Positions 23,351 to 34,236 of a stretch of 64,000 nucleotides of DNA are shown piece by piece. Positions within the stretch are counted from its first letter, which is position 1; each line of letters opens with the position of its first letter. The notes below the pieces were generated by a model. The model saw only the letters and a list, made by a program, of their open reading frames with translations, had not been told where the DNA came from and did no database searches. The position numbers were made by a program, and so were the translations under genes. Source of the DNA: Odiellus spinosus (Eukaryota; Arthropoda; Arachnida; Opiliones; Phalangiidae); assembly GCA_963920705.1 (NCBI GenBank), contig OY987227.1:8101602-8165601 (forward strand), given 5' to 3'.

Positions 23351-25100
23351 TGGAAGAATTTCGGAGTGTTTTGAAAGGTTTGAAATTAGTACCTCGTATT
23401 TCATAAGGAGTGTATTTTGCATGAGTGTTTCAGTATGATTCGAAGCGCCTCTAAATACGTTGAAATTCCAGAGTGGAATGAGAATTATACAAAAACAGCA
23501 CGGCGCTATAACCGCTTTTAGATCCGCGACTGTTGGGTTAAAACTCGACTCTGATTTGATAAAAGATGATGAAAGAGGAGATGTCTGAAAAGACGGGGTC
23601 GCGCGAAGAGACAAAAGAGAAACGCGAGGTAGGTAACTTTTATTAATAAACTAAAAAGGGGTCCCGAACCTCTCTCTTCCGCCTACTAGCGTCACGCGGG
23701 CACTCAAACACCGCGCTCTTCTTCCAAATTTGTTGCCTTTCATCAGAAACTAATTAGCTAGAGACACGCGGCTCAAAGAGAAATTTACCACAAAAAAATA
23801 AAAGGAATCAAAAAGGCTTAGAGAAGAGACGAAGAGGAAGAGCATTCTCCGGAGAGTAAGAGTCAGAGTTAACCCTTTTAGAAACAATAGAGTACAAAGG
23901 CCGGGGAAAAGAAAATTATTAGTTTCATTAATGACTTTCTCCTTATAATTTCAGTCGTCGCTTCTAAACCAATGAACGTATATTACTATCAAGTTGTAGT
24001 CGTAGTCAGTTTGAATTTTTAACGTTACATAACATTCATAACATCTCATTGTTCGTGATACGGTAATTTGCCTCAAACATGAAAAATTACATAAGTTAGC
24101 CCCAAATTAGCAATTTTTTCAGTTTTAATACCAAAAGTTTTAAATTATAAATTAGCGTTATGGTAATTTTACCACAACAATTAACCGTGACGGTAAATGA
24201 ACCATTTAGAATATACTCTCGATTCAAAGATATCGCTAATTGATAAAAATCGCTTCAAATATCGTTCTCGTGAAAACTAGGGGAGTGGGAGATGATAGCA
24301 AGATGGCTAAGTCCATAAGGGAAGTCACACCCCGAGAACCCATTGTGACGCCAATTAATATTAGCCGTTAAGCCAGATTCTGAGGTTCGATAAAAATCTT
24401 ATATTTTGCGACACTTGCATTCAAGGGGGTTTTTAAAGATCGATGGAAAATAGTATTTATTAACCATTTCCCGCACCACCTGAATGAGGCAAGATTATAA
24501 TCGGCACCTTTTCCACATACTTCATACATTTTACAGTCAAGTACAAAATAGTAGCCTACACCCTCCCTAGGGGGGTAGGCCTGAAGAGAAGAGCCCCTTT
24601 GGAGAGACCGAGGCTTAAATTGCTGGTTTCATTATAAAAGTCTTCAACGCGCTCTTAAAGCAATTTGGTTGATGAAGTCATGCACCCTTTACCTTATAGC
24701 AACAGTATAGGGAGACACTAGCAGCACTACATAGGTGTCTATATCATATCCCGCGGAATCTGCAGTAGGAGATATAAACGGATATCAAAACAGTATAGAC
24801 TTCATTCTTTATTTTATAAGTTTTCAAAGCGCGATTGAGATGTTCTTGTAACTAAGGTGTATAGCTTCGAAGGTATGGATTTTTTCGACTTAATAGATAA
24901 GTCCTTGATTAACTGCAAATTACGAGATTATTCGAATTTCAAACTAAATCTCATCCTAACCTTAATATCCTTTTTAAATCTCTAGAATTCATTTTTCTCC
25001 AAATTAATTTGACTCGCACGGATTAAAAGTGGAGTTCTAATTTCAAATTTTAATTCTGTACAATTTTTGTTGAGATAAAATTTTTCTTAGTAGCTACTAC
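23351..25100. other. No gene seen
   Basis: The region 23430-23890 is less AT-rich than average and purine-biased. GGTAATTT-type words recur at 24060-24200. No exon, RNA or repeat family is supported. Confidence 0.45.
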
Positions 25101-25515
25101 CAGAGGTATATAATAACCCCCTTCGGGGTGAAGTATGAAAGCCCCTATACTACCAATGCTAAAAATCACGAACAACAAGAGCCCGCTGCTGACTATCTAG
25201 GCCACTAGCTCGTGCTGGACTTCTCAATGTCGCTACTCTAGTAAATGGTCTGTGTATAAACGATTTGTGTTTAGAACTTCCTGTCTCAGGAGTCAGGCTG
25301 TCTGTTAAAATGGAGTCGAAGGTTGACTTCAGCTCGCAAGTTCCGGAAGTGTGCGTAGGGAAAATTTAGTGAGGTTCAAAATGGTGTAACTATTTTTTGG
25401 GAGTAAAGCGGTGTGTCGATCCGCCGCGATTTACGGCGGGGACTTGTTGTTCGTCGATTTTGCCTACCTTTCATACTTCCCCCCGAAGGGGGTTATTATA
25501 TACCTCTGCTTCTAC
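25094..25515. mobile_element. Family G MITE, 408 bp with ~40-bp inverted ends
   Basis: The element proper is 25101-25508. Both ends start CAGAGGTATATAATAACCCC and continue CTTCGGGG and AAGTATGAAAG, with one mismatch. The flanks are CTACTAC (25094-25100) and CTTCTAC (25509-25515), a 7-bp target duplication with one change. The core is GC-richer and has no recognisable coding sequence. The end type and duplication length agree with 17383-17733. Confidence 0.88.
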
Positions 25516-26174
25516 GTATAGAATTAGACATGATGGCGTTAACAAGGGCGGGGAGGGGGGGGGGCTAGAATTGGCGAAGTGGAAAATTTGCATAGTCGAA
25601 TAATTTGTTTACATATAGGATACGCTTAACTTATTAGCAATTATAAAGTTTTGCAGCCGGGGAAAACCTCGGCACACGACTCTTCTAGCATAAACCACCC
25701 TCAAACTTCTCAAAATTTAATTATCTCTATTAAAGTGGTGAAATTCCAGTTTAAAATTAAGAGTTTCGTCTACACAGTTTGTTTGGGAATTTATCCAAGA
25801 AGTTCAGTTGACTTATTAATACTAATCATATTATAATATTAGTACACCAGGCTTTTAATGTTTTTTTCGAGGATGGGCCTCAAATTTGGTTATTTAATAT
25901 TTTAAATAGTTTGCGAGGTAAATTTCGATTTTGGAAACTATTTGGGAATTTGTTCAAAATGACCAGGTTTAAGCATTATGTCACGGAAGATTTTGATAAA
26001 ACATAATACATGGTTTTATAGTTATTAAGCGTGTATCTGTTAAGATACACATTTTTATGTTCAATTGATATATTTAAATTATCAAATTGTGTCAATAATT
26101 AGAAAAATATCTTTCTTTTTTCATTCTAATTGTGATTCAAAATTATTCTATAAAACCGAATTAATATTTCTCAG
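25516..26174. other. AT-rich flank of the exon candidate; one weak extra exon
   Basis: A possible 81-bp exon at 25657-25737 (plus) follows TTTTGCAG and is open in a frame that would join the 26175 exon in phase 0. Its donor GTGAAA is weak, so I do not call it. Confidence 0.25.
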
Positions 26175-26224
26175 TACGCAACAAGTATCGTGGAAGTCGA
26201 ATACGTGTCAATATATGAACCAAG
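26175..26224 (+). CDS. Candidate internal exon (50 bp)
   Basis: The exon is preceded by ATATTTCTCAG and followed by the strong donor GTAAGT. Read from its first base it encodes YATSIVEVEYVSIYEP plus two bases of a codon. It is locally GC-richer than the flanks, and the same frame hits a stop a little upstream in the presumed intron. Joined to 26298 across a 73-bp GT-AG intron the frame stays open and the split codon becomes R. I do not recognise the protein. The nearby minus-strand reading (26289-26366) is incompatible with this as a shared main transcript, so confidence is limited. Confidence 0.35.
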
Positions 26225-26288
26225 GTAAGTTGACCAATAAATATACATCAATTACATAAACTTGAAATAAAAAAATATAGTCACTTAC

Positions 26289-26366
26289 CCCTTGCAGGTT
26301 GAATCTCGCCATATTCTGGGATCCTTACCGAGCCGATCATACTACTTGAGAAAATAGATTTGGTTC
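26289..26366 (-). CDS. Alternative candidate exon, 78 bp, phase 1-1
   Basis: On the minus strand this segment follows a long T tract ending ACCTGCAG and is followed by GTAAGTGA, both excellent splice signals. One frame is open throughout and ends SMIGSVRIPEYGEIQPAR. Its length is divisible by three and entry and exit phases match, so it could be a cassette exon. It overlaps the plus-strand candidate, and at most one is likely to be a main coding exon. No protein family is recognised. Confidence 0.33.
26298..26349 (+). CDS. Candidate terminal exon with stop codon
   Basis: The acceptor CCCCTTGCAG ends at 26297. Continuing the frame of the 26175 exon gives RLNLAIFWDPYRADHTT and then TGA at 26347-26349. 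An AATAAA signal follows at 26394-26399, and a 25-A tract is at 26423-26447. This is the layout of a gene 3' end. The A tract could also be a plain AT-rich feature or a retrocopy tail. The protein family is unknown. Confidence 0.33.
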
Positions 26367-26393
26367 CTGCAGGTAAAAAAAAAAGAAAATTTA

Positions 26394-26447
26394 AATAAAA
26401 AACATTTAAAACTTTAAAAGCGAAAAAAAAAAAAAAAAAAAAAAAAA
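26394..26447 (+). terminator. Possible poly(A) signal and A tract
   Basis: AATAAA at 26394-26399 is followed after about 20 bp by a run of 25 A (26423-26447). This would end the plus-strand transcript model. Confidence 0.3.
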
Positions 26448-26521
26448 TGTTTTTAAATTTAAATTATTTAAAGGGGATATAAAATTATGTATACGTAATA
26501 TAAGTTACACTTGCATTAGAC

Positions 26522-26825
26522 ATTAGCTGCGTTCATAATAGGCCTTGGAATCGATTTAAACCGTTTCAAAACGTTTCACTTGAGACGTGTGAACGGGAAA
26601 CAGTCTTTTCTCGAATCGATTTGATTCGATTTCTCGAAACTGCTTCGGGAACCAGTTTCATACCGATTCGGTTTCAACAACCGATAGATGAAGCTACAAT
26701 TAATCGATTTATAAAGATAATGTGTGAACAAATGACGTTTAAAACGATTCCTGGCGATTTGAATATCGGTTTGATTTTACCGTTTCAAATCGATTAAGAA
26801 ACGCTAGTGTGAACGTAGCTATTGA
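26522..26825 (+). mobile_element. Family F MITE, complete copy (~300 bp)
   Basis: The ends AGCTGCGTTCATA and GCTAGTGTGAACGTAGCT form short inverted repeats. The interior contains TTGGAATCGATTTAAACCG, GTGTGAACGGGAAAC, CTCGAAACTGCTTCGGGAAC and AATCGATTTATAAAGATAA. It is the reference copy for the solo elements at 1041-1306 and 43717-43997 and for the tandemly amplified copy at 13727-14556. Confidence 0.88.
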
Positions 26826-27800
26826 AACGGTTTTCAAACCGTTCTAATTTATTTTTCAAACTAATAATCATATTTTTAATAACTAATTAAATAATTATAA
26901 TGATTAAAAATTTGCTATTCCTATAATTTTAAATATAACGGTTAAATTATTCACATATGGGTGTTTATTTAAAATTGTCGAAAGTTCACGAATTATGTTT
27001 ATAGATTTTTCATACTATTTATATTTAAGAAACTTTCAGATTTGATTGTATTTTTTTTTTTTAATTAGTGAAAAATAAACAAATTTATAGAATAATTAAG
27101 AATAAGCAGCAATAAAATCTGGTATAGATTCATTTTTACACTCATTTATTTTCCCTTGAGTTCCTCTGCAAAAATTAACAGAAAATAGAATCGTATAATA
27201 TTAAACTTAATACAAACAAAAAATTTATCTCATTTGCATATTTATGAGATTCGCCGAAAACTTTTGTACGTCGAAGAAACTTTATTTTTACTTTATTTTC
27301 GGTTATATTAATTGTTTGAATCTTTGTATCGCCAAGAGGCTTCGCTTTTTCTTTCGACTTCATTTTTAGCGCGAGATAATCGGAAATAAAGATAACTTTT
27401 TCTCAGAACTTAAAGATTATAACGGCTTCACTCTGGGATTAAAAAGTGCCGTCAAATATTTAATTTACTCCTCGTTAAGAAAAGCTTCTTTTAACGAACT
27501 AATTTTTATTTTTAATATAAGGGTTCAAAACTTTGCTAAAGACTTAATCCTTCTTTATGAAAAACCAAGTTTGTCAAAGGGAGGATGAAGAGATAACGAA
27601 GTTTTAATTAACTCTACTACCAAGCTAAAAATAAGAACTTTGAATATCAAATTAATCCTAGGGTCGCCGACGGTGGAAAAGACGAATAACAAGTACTCAA
27701 GTATCGCGGATAAAAAACGCGAAAAGAATTTAATTTTAAAAACTTGAGGAAAGGAAAAAACCAAGTAAAAACATTATAAATTAGTTTTATAAAGAAACTT
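26826..27800. other. Very AT-rich, no gene seen
   Basis: This is among the most AT-rich stretches of the window. The frames are low-complexity K/N/F/I-rich products. Confidence 0.5.
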
Positions 27801-29341
27801 GGGATATCCTGGCTTTGGGGAAAACCTTGGGATATCCTGGCTTTGGGGAAAACCTTGGGATATCCTGGCTTTGGGGAAAACCTTGGGATATCCTGGCTTT
27901 GGGGAAAACCTTGGGATATCCTGGCTTTGGGGAAAACCTTGGGATATCCTGGCTTTGGGGAAAACCTTGGGATATCCTGGCTTTGGGGAAAACCTTGGGA
28001 TATCCTGGCTTTGGGGAAAACCTTGGGATATCCTGGCTTTGGGGAAAACCTTGGGATATCCTGGCTTTGGGGAAAACCTTGGGATATCCTGGCTTTGGGG
28101 AAAACCTTGGGATATCCTGGCTTTGGGGAAAACCTTGGGATATCCTGGCTTTGGGGAAAACCTTGGGATATCCTGGCTTTGGGGAAAACCTTGGGATATC
28201 CTGGCTTTGGGGAAAACCTTGGGATATCCTGGCTTTGGGGAAAACCTTGGGATATCCTGGCTTTGGGGAAAACCTTGGGATATCCTGGCTTTGGGGAAAA
28301 CCTTGGGATATCCTGGCTTTGGGGAAAACCTTGGGATATCCTGGCTTTGGGGAAAACCTTGGGATATCCTGGCTTTGGGGAAAACATTGGGATATCCTGG
28401 CTTTGGGGAAAACATTGGGATATCCTGGCTTTGGGGAAAACCTTGGGATATCCTGGCTTTGGGGAAAACCTTGGGATATCCTGGCTTTGGGGAAAACCTT
28501 GGGATATCCTGGCTTTGGGGAAAACCTTGGGATATCCTGGCTTTGGGGAAAACCTTGGGATATCCTGGCTTTGGGGAAAACCTTGGGATATCCTGGCTTT
28601 GGGGAAAACCTTGGGATATCCTGGCTTTGGGGAAAACCTTGGGATATCCTGGCTTTGGGGAAAACCTTGGGATATCCTGGCTTTGGGGAAAACCTTGGGA
28701 TATCCTGGCTTTGGGGAAAACCTTGGGATATCCTGGCTTTGGGGAAAACCTTGGGATATCCTGGCTTTGGGGAAAACCTTGGGATATCCTGGCTTTGGGG
28801 AAAACCTTGGGATATCCTGGCTTTGGGGAAAACCTTGGGATATCCTGGCTCTGGGGAAAACCTTGGGATATCCTGGCTTTGGGGAAAACCTTGGGATATC
28901 CTGGCTTTGGGGAAAACCTTGGGATATCCTGGCTTTGGGGGAAAACCTTGGGATATCCTGGCTTTGGGGAAAACCTTGGGATATCCTGGCTTTGGGGGAA
29001 AACCTTGGGATATCCTGGCTTTGGGGAAAACCTTGGGATATCCTGGCTTTGGGGAAAACCTTGGGATATCCTGGCTTTGGGGAAAACCTTGGGATATCCT
29101 GGCTTTGGGGAAAACCTTGGGATATCCTGGCTTTGGGGAAAACCTTGGGATATCCTGGCTTTGGGGAAAACCTTGGGATATCCTGGCTTTGGGGAAAACC
29201 TTGGGATATCCTGGCTTTGGGGAAAACCTTGGGATATCCTGGCTTTGGGGAAAACCTTGGGATATCCTGGCTTTGGGGAAAACCTTGGGATATCCTGGCT
29301 TTGGGGAAAACCTTGGGATATCCTGGCTTGGAGGAAACATT
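27801..29341. repeat. 28-bp minisatellite, 54 near-identical copies
   Basis: The unit is GGGATATCCTGGCTTTGG followed by GGAAAACCTT. Only five units differ: two adjacent CATT units (near 28385 and 28413), one CTCTGG (near 28851) and two with an extra G (near 28938 and 28994). The right edge decays at 29315-29380. Because 28 is not divisible by 3 and neither strand contains a stop, all six frames stay open for over 1.5 kb. This yields formal proteins up to about 540 residues with a 28-residue period, for example a minus-strand proline-rich one containing RFSPKPGYPKVFPKARIS. There is no signal peptide, domain or promoter to support translation. Each unit carries an EcoRV site (GATATC). Confidence 0.97.
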
Positions 29342-30039
29342 GGGAACCTGGCTAGCGAAACACTTGGAACCTTGGAACCCATTGACTCTAGGCGTTTACA
29401 GCCGTAAGAGGAGTAGCCAAACTTTGGGTTTAACCATCTTGTTCTCCCTCTCTTTTATATCAAAGTTTTGGTGAGTTTAGCCCCTAAAGATAGCGAGGTG
29501 GCACGAGGCTAAGATACGAAGCGAAGCTGCCTCGACTTCCCAAACTTCAAATGACACTAACTCGTTAAATTTCGTTTTTTCCGGGTTTTCGTCAAAAGAG
29601 AAAAAAAGTCGAGTTTTTTGGTCTTCCTCCGTATATTATTCTCGAGTTTTGTTCAGCCAAGAAGATATCTCTGACTCGGTAATTATTTTTACACCCTTAG
29701 GCTTGAAATAAGCCAAGTGGCTGTCCGGAGCGAATAAAGAAATGACACTCAAGCACTCGTCGTACCGTAACATAAGTTTTTGTTTGTTTAGATCCGCACT
29801 TAATTCCTATTAAACAAACCCGGATTGTCAGCTTATGTCAAAGTCTCTTCGGGTAGAGTAGAACTCGAAACTTAGCGTAATTTTGGAAATTAGTAAATTA
29901 CACGGTAATATTTCATCGCAAAATGATTGAATTTATGTTATTTAAAAAAATTCTTATTTCTGGGTAGACAACCCTATGCACTAGGAGGACTGGACCACTT
30001 ATGTTTGCATTACATCAATTTGTCTTCATAACTACACCA
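29342..30039. other. Degenerate array edge, then no gene seen
   Basis: 29342-29380 still resembles the 28-bp unit (CCTGGCTAGCG, CTTGGAACCTTGGAACCC). Beyond it nothing is recognisable. Confidence 0.5.
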
Positions 30040-30385
30040 CATGAGGACAAGGTTACGAACAAATATTAAACTAGAAATAAATTTAAAACATAACCGGAAA
30101 ATAGGGTTAGCTGGATTCAAGAAGATCCTGATTTCCTCGCGTATAAGGTCTAGCGACCAATCGAACGCGATTGTAAGTCTCGCGGAGATCTCGTGTGTTG
30201 AACGACGGGCCTTCGCTCATTGGTCGCTAGATCTTACACAGGCAAATCAGGTGATCTTTTGAATCCCGCTAAGCCTATTTTCCGGGCAAGTTTCAAATTT
30301 ATTTTTAGTTTAATATTTGTTTTGTAAAGTTTATATAGGAGGATTAGATCTATTTAAACACTTCAATCCAATGGTATAGATTTTG
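30040..30385. mobile_element. Family B MITE, partly degraded
   Basis: The outer words TATTAAACTAGAAATAAATTT and their complement near 30290-30320 form the arms. The core has TCTAGCGACCAAT (about 30149) and ATTGGTCGCTAGATCTTA (about 30220) in inverted orientation. The outermost ends are unclear. Confidence 0.75.
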
Positions 30386-30445
30386 AATATGACGTTTAAA
30401 TAGCATGGTAAAACTAAAAATATAATCTATATGCATTCGAAAAAG
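30371..30445 (-). mobile_element. Family A MITE fragment
   Basis: TTTTGAATATGACGTTTAAA, GGTAAAACTAAAAATATAAT and GCATTCGAAAAA match the right arm of the copy at 34237-34782. Confidence 0.65.
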
Positions 30446-33047
30446 AGAGGCCACGAAAAGCCTTAAAAAAATGTACTCGCTAGAGGGCTAGAGTAGCCCT
30501 GAAATATTTTCATTTTTTACGAGTCAAATTTAAAGTATCACGTGACGAGGTCAAGAGCCCGAACGTAATCGCTGGAGTTATAACCGGGAAATTCAAATGT
30601 AAAGTTTATAAAATCCGGGAATATTTACGATAATACTGAAGTAAAAACGCGTGCCGAAAATCGTAATTCAGAATAACCCGTAGCCAATAATCCGGAAAAT
30701 AAAACGGCGTTGAAATTTTAAATCAAAGCTAAAACGAGGGTGCACTATCCTTATTACCAGCGACCCGAAATTTCATTCAACAGGAATGAAATAGCGCCTG
30801 GGTTTGAGCTGCAACTGGAATTGACCGTGGCAACAATCTCGGCGTATTTCATCTCGGTTCTTCTTTCCTCTACTAGTTTCTCAAAGTTTGAACTATAACG
30901 ATTGCGGGGGAGTGTTGAGTTAGGAGTAAAGTCAGATAGCGCGATTCTAGGGGAGACATAAAAGGAGATTTCCGGCATCTCCCGAGCGCTCATTCTTATC
31001 ACGGGCCCACCTTCCCTCGATCCGCGAAAGCTTATATCAAATATTTATCCCCCATTATACGTTATTCTCGGTCCAGCGTAGTCCTTCACCAAGCCTCTAG
31101 CGTTCTACAACACTTACTCGCCAGTGTTTTATTGCTAACAAAATCCGTCCCATTTAAAAAAATAGAATCCGAAGAGGAAAGGCGGAAGTTAGGAGCCACG
31201 TGATCAACGCCAAGCCGTATAAATGAGGCAACGGATCTATCCTCGCTCGCGCCATCACGCGCGCGCCCAAATCAAATCTCAAATAGAGTTTTCAATTCAG
31301 CCGAGGCTTAACTTCGAAATATCTCTCTATTGGGATTGAGGGACGGTTAGCGTCGTATCGAATGAAATCTTAACTTATATCGTTCCGGTTTCCCATCCTA
31401 GAACTAGCGGACATAAATTAAAGAGCGGCTAACAGCGTGTAAATCCAAACTGGCACGCGAAAGTCGTAGTTTTGGATTCGGGAGCGGCAATCTCCCTCTT
31501 GGACCATTCATTCTTTCCGCCCTCCGGCACGGGCACCGGTTTTCGACGGAAGTAGATTTGGACTTGGCAGCTCGGGGAATGGGAAAGGACTCCATTTCCA
31601 TTATGCAAAATGTTTCGGATAGATTCTCCGAGAATTGTTTCAACTGACAACCGTTATACGGTATATATACCGCCACGAAGGCCCGTTCGGAGCGTTGAAT
31701 CAAACTCCACCCCTTCTTCCCGTTTTACCCCAGCGTCGCTTCGCGCCTTCATCAACGTGGCATACCGCGTCTAATCTTTTGACGTTAATTGGCTAGCAAT
31801 TAACGAAAACGCCCTGATGGTGTTGGAAGCGAATTATATAGCTTCGTATATATGGGGGATCGAGTAAAAGCGACTGCAGCCACTGAAATATACGTTAATA
31901 TTATCAGCGAATAATGATTTAACTTTTGGGCTTGATAGCTTAAATAGCTAACAAGTTCTACCTATATCAAAGAACGCTCGAATTAAGGCCGTAGATGATA
32001 GGTTTATAATGTAGTTGATATAAGGTACGAATTTGAATCTAAATCGAAAAATATTTTAAACTAATATTTAAAAAAACTGTAATTGTCTATTTAACGAGTT
32101 TTACAGTATATAATTTGACGAGATTTCAATATGACTTTTCATAGCGACTATTTCTAAAACACGAAAATATAAAATTAAACTTTCAATCGATTTGTAGACA
32201 ATTTTCGAAGTTTAATTTACCCAACCATTTCTAAATCATTTCCTCGACCATTTTCATTAATATTTATTCTAAAGAGCGAACATTTGCCTCTTGGCAATGG
32301 GAGAGCAAAAATTACCAGAAAAACTCGGAAAAATAGGAACAAGCTAAAAATAATATAATGATAGAATTTCCCAATATTTATTTTTATAAAAAAATAACAA
32401 ATTCTATCTTTACACGAAGTTTCCTGGTAATATGTTGCAACTAATTTCTCATAATTTTAACGTTTTTATATAATTTTAATCTATTTAATTCCGTCGTTTA
32501 TCGTTCATTGTTTTTTCAGTTTCCGCTATTAGGTCTATTTTATCTCTCGAAAAGAAAATAATGGCTTGTCAGAAATTGGTGATATCAGATAGCTGATGGG
32601 TTCAAATTACCGCATTCAACGAATCACGGAAGAGCCTAATGCTTTTTAAAAGAGTTTTCGAGAGAAGAAAAAAATGGGGACTAAAATTTTGTGGAAATCG
32701 CTCTTAATCTGGCTTCTTTTGTCACCAGAAAAGGGTGGAAATTTTTCCGAGGAAAAAAGCGAGTTATATTAGAGAAGAAGCTAGAGCTCCGATCTTAATC
32801 AAATTTCGCTAGAAAATGGTGCGGGAATAGATATATATAAGTCAAGGAGAGAGAGAGCGCCCTCCCGCGATGCCAACCCGCGAAATCTAATAGCTGATTC
32901 GGATGGATGAAGGGATGACTTAGTGAAACGAGCGCTCGCCTCCCCATCACGTCACCCTTACTCCCCCAAACCCATCAGATTTATCCACAAAATTTATAGG
33001 TTAGGTTTTACAATTCCCCGAGATACCATTCCATATACTTTTCGTTT
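30446..33047. other. Less AT-rich segment with weak gene-like signals
   Basis: The region 30740-31760 is clearly less AT-rich than average. A minus-strand 82-codon frame (30754-31002) contains a charged stretch (FEKLVEERRTEMKYAEI) and ends beside a weak donor (CTG then GTAATA at 30757). A TATAAAT box at 31218-31224 lies about 20 bp after CACGTGA. A 99-codon minus frame covers 31404-31703. None is backed by a domain or a complete exon chain. Confidence 0.3.
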
Positions 33048-33559
33048 TTAAAGGGAGTGTGAAAAGTTAATATTAAAGTGAGAGTGTCAGCATTTTTTTC
33101 GAATACCTATGGATTACATTTTTAGTTTTATCATAAAAAGTCATATTCAAAATTTAATAACTCTAAGTTGACGCGTTAGAAAGAAACTATAAAATGGAGA
33201 TATCAAAAATATGTTGTTAATTGTGTAGTTTATATTAATTATATTATTAACCACAATTTTTATACTTTCTGGATAACGTTTCGATAAATACCGCTCGAAA
33301 GTGACCTTATCACGTGACAGTACACGCGAGAATCAAATGCAGGCTCTACAGTAATCAGGAGGCCGTATTAATGACGTAGTACTGCCGGGAATTTTAATTT
33401 TAAAAATTTCGAAAATGGCGATTATAAAATATGTATTTTTACTATCGTTGTAATTTAGTTCTATGGCATATGAATATATATATATTGAATTGATTTTCAA
33501 GGATCTTTCTGAATATAGTACTCAATTTCAATTTAGAGTTCGTGACAGCCTAGCTTTAA
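33048..33559 (+). mobile_element. Family A MITE, full-length (~512 bp)
   Basis: The element is bounded by TTAA at 33048 and 33556. The left end AGGGAGTGTGAAAAG is followed by the conserved words TTACATTTTTAGTTTTATCA, GTCATATTCAAAATTT, GTGACCTTATCACGTGAC, ATGACGTAGTACTGCCGGG, AAAATGGCGATTATAAAATA and, at the right end, GTGACAGCCTAGCTTTAAA. There is no coding capacity. Next to it, 34237-34782 is the same element in the opposite orientation, so the pair could fold back on itself. Confidence 0.85.
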
Positions 33560-34236
33560 AGTCCTTACTAAATATTGGAAGGTTTGAGGCCGATTACTTC
33601 GCAACGTTAGACCTCGTAGAATCAAACGGTAGTCATTGACAACTCCCTTTGAACGGGTAAGATTCGATATAAGATGGAGTATAGATCTGATTTCGATTCC
33701 TCTTTATTCTGCTTCGTTTAATCTCGGCCAAAACTGTATTTCGTAGCCCTCCGGGTATTCGTAAGAAACACGCGCCATCAAACGCAAATTCTCGAAACAT
33801 CATCAAGCCTTAGCTAAATCTATAGGCGAATGCCCCAATAGATATTATAGGCTCTAGAATTTGTAAGGATCCTTCTCCTATAGTTAGTATTTGTCGTAGA
33901 ACCATTGATGTGTATATAGAAGCCTCGAAAATACGAGGATGTAACTGCGATTGACGATTACGTAACAAATATAAGGGTTCGCGACCTTTAAAGGGAGGGT
34001 GAACAAGAAAATAAAATTATTTCGCCTATTAATACATTCCGGAAATTTCTCCGAATAAAATTGTCTTCGATTCAGCTTTAGGCGTAGAATTAAAAGGAGA
34101 ACATCCGACCAATCAAAAGACTCCCACAACACTCGCTTTTGTACGCGCGATTGTGTGCGCGTGCATGCCACGGCACGTGTCACGGGGATATTTTTAATCC
34201 AAAGGTACAGCGCGACTTTTGATTAGTCAGGGGTTT
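33560..34236. other. Spacer between two opposed family A elements
   Basis: About 680 bp of apparently unique sequence lies between the two inverted copies. A 99-codon minus frame (33884-34183) has no recognisable domain. AAAGGGAGGGTGAAC near 33989 resembles another TTAA-type end. Confidence 0.45.

Noticed and set aside
25657-25737. Extra upstream exon for the 26175 gene model
   Set aside because: The acceptor is fair and the frame open, but the donor GTGAAA is weak. Not called as a feature.
27787-29474. Overlapping frames of about 210-540 codons on both strands
   Set aside because: They exist only because the 28-bp unit has no stop in any frame. There is no start context, domain, signal peptide or splice structure, and equivalent frames exist on both strands.
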